Below, piece by piece: positions 3,956 through 6,909 of a stretch of 6,909 nt of DNA; positions within the stretch are counted from its first letter, which is position 1; every line of letters begins with the position of its first letter. The notes under the pieces are model-generated. The model did no database searches. It was not told the origin of the DNA and was given only the letters and a program-made list of their open reading frames with translations. The translations under genes and the position numbers were made by a program. Origin of the DNA: MGR-bin208 sp043779285. GTDB taxonomy: Bacteria > Bacteroidota > Bacteroidia > Chitinophagales > Chitinophagaceae. Where the stretch lies: the NCBI GenBank assembly GCA_043779285.1, contig JAYWEL010000258.1:1-6909 (forward strand), given 5' to 3'.

Positions 3956-6805
3956 TTAATGTGCTTCCAGCCAGTTATTTCCCTGCCCTACTTCGGCAAT
4001 TACAGGTACCGCATTAGGTAAAACCAATGCATTTTGCATACATTCAATAATCATCGGCTTCAGTATTTCAACTTCATCCTTATGCGCATCAATGATCAAT
4101 TCATCGTGCACCTGTAATATCAGTTTACTTTTCAGGTTTTGTTTTTTTAGTTGTGCATGCAAGCTAATCATAGCCAGTTTTATCATGTCGGCAGCCGATC
4201 CCTGAATGGGGGAATTAATGGCATTTCGTTCGGCAAAACTGCGTACGGTATGGTTGGAGGAGTTAATATCTGCCAGCCATCTTTTACGGCCCATTAGGGT
4301 TTGTACATATCCGTTCGTTTTTGCAAAAAGGATGGTATCGTCCATGTATTGTTGAATACCTGCAAACTGAATTTTATAATTGTCAATAATTTCTTTTGCC
4401 TCTGCCCTGGAGATACCTAGGTTTTCGGCAAGGCCAAACGCACCCTGGCCATATATAATGCCAAAGTTTACACTCTTGGCTTTATATCGCATTTCTTTGG
4501 TCACTTCACTTTCATCTACATTATATACTTTGGCAGCGGTTGCATTATGAATATCTTTTCCTTGTGTAAATGCATCACACATAGCCGGGTCGCCGCTTAT
4601 GGCTGCCACTATCCTTAATTCAATTTGCGAATAGTCGCTGGATAAAAGAATGTATTCCTCATTGCGTGGTACAAATGCTTTTCTGATTTCTTTACCGCGG
4701 TCTGTACGAACCGGTATATTTTGCAAGTTTGGATTATTGCTGGATAATCGACCGGTTACAGCTACGGCCTGTGCATACGATGTATGCACCCGGCCGGTTT
4801 TTTTATTTTGCATCAATGGTAAAGCATCTACATAAGTAGATCGGAGTTTGGTCAGTTCCCTGAAAATAAGGATGTCGTCAACTATTTTATGTTTGCTTGC
4901 CAGTTTGAGTAAAACATCTTCCCCGGTTGCATATTGGCCGGTTTTTGTTTTCTTTGCCTTGTCATCCAGTTTCATCTTGTCAAACAAAACTTCGCCCAGT
5001 TGTTTGGGTGATGCCAGGTTAAATTTTACACCTGCCTGTTCATATACAGATTTCTCAGCAATGCTTGCTTCTTTCTCCAACTCCTTCGAGTACTCGTTTA
5101 AAAAATCAATGTCTACTTTTACACCTTGGTATTCCATATCAACCAGTACATTCACCAATGGATTTTCTACCTCATAAAAAACCTTTTCTACATCAGTTTT
5201 CTTCAGCATCGGAAGAAAAACATTTTTCAATTGCAACGTAATGTCTGCATCTTCGGCAGCATATTCAGTAATTTTTTCAAGCTCCACATCACGCATAGTA
5301 CCTTGTCCTTTACCCTTTTTGCCAATCAACTCTTCAATCGCTACCGGTTGGTAATGCAGAAATTTTTCGCTGAGTGCATCCATACTTCTTTTCCCTTCGG
5401 GCTCTATTACATAGTGTGCCAGCATCGTATCGAATGATTTTCCTTTCAATTCAAAGCCATACCATTTCAACATTAACTTGTCGTATTTCAGATTTTGGCC
5501 TATCCAGGTAATGTCTTCTTTTTCAAAAACAGAAGAAAAATTTTCGAGTAGCTTTTTTGTTTCCTCCATATCCACCGGGCAAGGAACATAAAAAGCTTCC
5601 CCTTTGGTATAACTGAAACTTAAACCAACCAGCTCTGCTTCATTGGCATCAATACCGGTTGTTTCTGTATCAAAACATATTTCGTTTTGCGATAAAAGAT
5701 CGTCCACTAATTTTTTTATTTCCGCTTCATCCTTTACGGCAATATAATGGTGTGCCGTATTATGAATCGTTTTCATTTCCTCGCCACCAATTGGCGTATT
5801 GGCCGGATTTTCTTTTGTTTCTGTAAAAATGGTTGGTCCTGGTTTTTTAAATTTTACATTTTCTTTTACAAGAACGGCATTTCCAAAAAGGTCGGTTTGT
5901 ATGCCTTCCGGTACGGGGTTGTACGCCTGAAAATCTTCCCCTAAAATTCTTCTACCCAAGGTTTTGAACTCAAGCTCATGAAAGATTTCGGCAAGCAGGG
6001 TTTTATCTAATGGGTCCACCTGAAAATCTTCTTCATGAAATTCAACGGGTACATCCATGATAATAGTGGCCAGTTTTTTACTCAAAAGAGCCAGTTCTTT
6101 TCCAGCAACTACTTTTTCGCCAAGTTTCCCTTTTATTTTATCGGCATTATCCAACACGTTTTCTAAAGTTCCGTATTCAGCTAGAAGTTTGGCCGCTGTT
6201 TTTTCACCAACACCGGGTATGCCCGGAATATTATCTACTGCATCACCCATCAGTCCAAGTATATCTATAACCTGCGAAACTTCTTTAATGCCCCATTTTT
6301 CACAAACCTCTTTAGCTCCAAGTATTTCTGCATCGCCACCCTGATAACCGGGTTTATAAATAAAAACTTTTTCATTCACCAGTTGTCCAAAGTCTTTGTC
6401 GGGTGTAACCATATATACTTCATAACCTGCATCGGATGCTTGTTTACTCAAGGTGCCGATAATATCATCAGCCTCGAATCCTTGTTTTTCAATCACGGGA
6501 ATATTAAAACCACGAATAATTTTTTTTATATCCGGTAAAGCTGCAATCAGGTCTTCGGGAGCTTCCTGCCTGTTGGCTTTGTATTCGGCATAATCGGTAT
6601 GTCTTTCTGTTGGCCCCGACATGTCGAAACAAACAGCAATGTGTGACGGTTTTTGATTATGTAATAAGTCGATGATGGCATTGGTAAATCCAAATTGTGC
6701 ATTGGTGTTTTTCCCTTTTGAGGTAACTCTTGGATTTCGGATCAGTGAATAATAAGCACGAAAGATGAGTGCAAGGGCATCTACCAGAAATAATTTTTTA
6801 AACAT
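3956..6805 (-). CDS. polA: DNA polymerase I
   Basis: A complete 949-residue DNA polymerase I (E. coli: 928), used for Okazaki fragment processing and excision-repair gap filling. Domain 1 (about 1-295) is the 5'-3' flap nuclease: D9 (FLVDA), EADD at 111-114, DKD at 136-138, GDAVDN at 187-192 and the helix-hairpin-helix GIPGVGEKTA (195-204). Domain 2 (about 350-535) is the 3'-5' exonuclease with all DEDDy residues: D379 and E381 (DTETTG), D442 (NLKYD), Y515 and D519 (YAAED). Proofreading should therefore be active, unlike in Taq-type enzymes. Domain 3 (about 540-949) is the polymerase: motif A D724 (SSDYSQIELR), O-helix R773, K777, F781, Y785 and motif C D901-E902 (VHDE). The ATG at 6803-6805 gives the family N-terminus. 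Its start codon is 10 bases from repeat copy 2, which must form its leader or promoter region. Confidence 0.98.
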   Translation of the reverse strand: MFKKLFLVDALALIFRAYYSLIRNPRVTSKGKNTNAQFGFTNAIIDLLHNQKPSHIAVCFDMSGPTERHTDYAEYKANRQEAPEDLIAALPDIKKIIRGFNIPVIEKQGFEADDIIGTLSKQASDAGYEVYMVTPDKDFGQLVNEKVFIYKPGYQGGDAEILGAKEVCEKWGIKEVSQVIDILGLMGDAVDNIPGIPGVGEKTAAKLLAEYGTLENVLDNADKIKGKLGEKVVAGKELALLSKKLATIIMDVPVEFHEEDFQVDPLDKTLLAEIFHELEFKTLGRRILGEDFQAYNPVPEGIQTDLFGNAVLVKENVKFKKPGPTIFTETKENPANTPIGGEEMKTIHNTAHHYIAVKDEAEIKKLVDDLLSQNEICFDTETTGIDANEAELVGLSFSYTKGEAFYVPCPVDMEETKKLLENFSSVFEKEDITWIGQNLKYDKLMLKWYGFELKGKSFDTMLAHYVIEPEGKRSMDALSEKFLHYQPVAIEELIGKKGKGQGTMRDVELEKITEYAAEDADITLQLKNVFLPMLKKTDVEKVFYEVENPLVNVLVDMEYQGVKVDIDFLNEYSKELEKEASIAEKSVYEQAGVKFNLASPKQLGEVLFDKMKLDDKAKKTKTGQYATGEDVLLKLASKHKIVDDILIFRELTKLRSTYVDALPLMQNKKTGRVHTSYAQAVAVTGRLSSNNPNLQNIPVRTDRGKEIRKAFVPRNEEYILLSSDYSQIELRIVAAISGDPAMCDAFTQGKDIHNATAAKVYNVDESEVTKEMRYKAKSVNFGIIYGQGAFGLAENLGISRAEAKEIIDNYKIQFAGIQQYMDDTILFAKTNGYVQTLMGRKRWLADINSSNHTVRSFAERNAINSPIQGSAADMIKLAMISLHAQLKKQNLKSKLILQVHDELIIDAHKDEVEILKPMIIECMQNALVLPNAVPVIAEVGQGNNWLEAH

Positions 6806-6814
6806 GCCGCTAAG

Positions 6815-6909
6815 TTATACCATCTTGATTTACTAAATAGTCCAACGGACTATGTGTAAATCTTAGATGGTATTATACCGCAGAAAAGCGCATTGGACTA
6901 TTTACTGTT
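6815..6909. repeat. Structured dispersed repeat, copy 2, upstream of polA (cut by window end)
   Basis: Same orientation and same sequence as copy 1 over all 95 visible bases except G6895. Hairpin A occupies 6817-6873; hairpin B starts at 6875 and runs off the window, so its GCGGTAT closing arm is not seen. It starts 10 bases upstream of the polA ATG, so any polA transcript begins inside it or passes through it. On the polA strand a TATAAT lies at 6877-6872, at the junction of the two hairpins; this is not the normal Bacteroidota -7 sequence and may be chance. With G6895 the cross-pairing between TAAATAGTCCA (6834-6844) and TGGACTATTTA (6894-6904) is perfect over 11 bases. Confidence 0.85.

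Noticed and set aside
4650..5437. Open frames on the + strand opposite polA (61, 109 and 103 codons)
   Set aside because: They lie antisense within a clearly conserved DNA polymerase I gene, resemble no family, and are explained by codon bias of the real gene.
6872..6877. TATAAT on the polA strand as a sigma70-type -10 box
   Set aside because: Bacteroidota use a different -7 consensus (TAnnTTTG), no matching upstream box is seen, and the sequence is forced by the hairpin junction GGTATTATACC.

Overview
The window looks like chromosomal DNA from an AT-rich member of the Bacteroidota, most likely Chitinophagaceae or a relative. This is inferred from the style of the proteins (a PolA beginning with VDALALIFRAYYS, a FrnE-type DsbA protein, a cold-shock protein with VKFYNREKGFGFI), from AT-rich spacers and from the lack of strong Shine-Dalgarno sequences before most starts. 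No rRNA, tRNA, CRISPR array, transposase or phage gene is visible.

Left part (1-2524, all genes on +): a small cold-shock protein (26-226) is followed by a very long perfect hairpin (273-321) and a truncated SnoaL/NTF2-like reading frame (468-614) that looks like a gene remnant. Next come a VOC (glyoxalase-fold) protein (722-1135), a roughly 400-base gap with no convincing gene, and a tight two-gene unit of an SRPBCC/AHSA1-like protein (1536-2054) and a DUF1801 protein (2069-2524). These are small soluble accessory proteins whose substrates cannot be read from the sequence.

Right part (2634-6805, all genes on -): in transcription order these are DNA polymerase I (6805-3956), a stand-alone response-regulator receiver domain (3798-3376) and a FrnE-like DsbA-family thioredoxin-fold protein (3287-2634). 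PolA is complete, with 5' nuclease, an intact 3'-5' proofreading domain and a polymerase domain. Spacers of 151-157 and about 88 bases make a single operon uncertain.

The most unusual feature is a structured repeat present twice in the same orientation, at 2528-2634 and 6815-6909 (the second cut by the window end). The two copies match at 94 of 95 comparable bases. Copy 1 fills the gap between the convergent DUF1801 and DsbA genes. Copy 2 begins 10 bases upstream of the polA start codon. The element is two tandem hairpins that share ATACC...GGTAT ends, and a segment in the second can pair with the core of the first, so it could fold in two mutually exclusive ways. It resembles a REP/BIME or MITE-like dispersed element; I do not recognise a named family.
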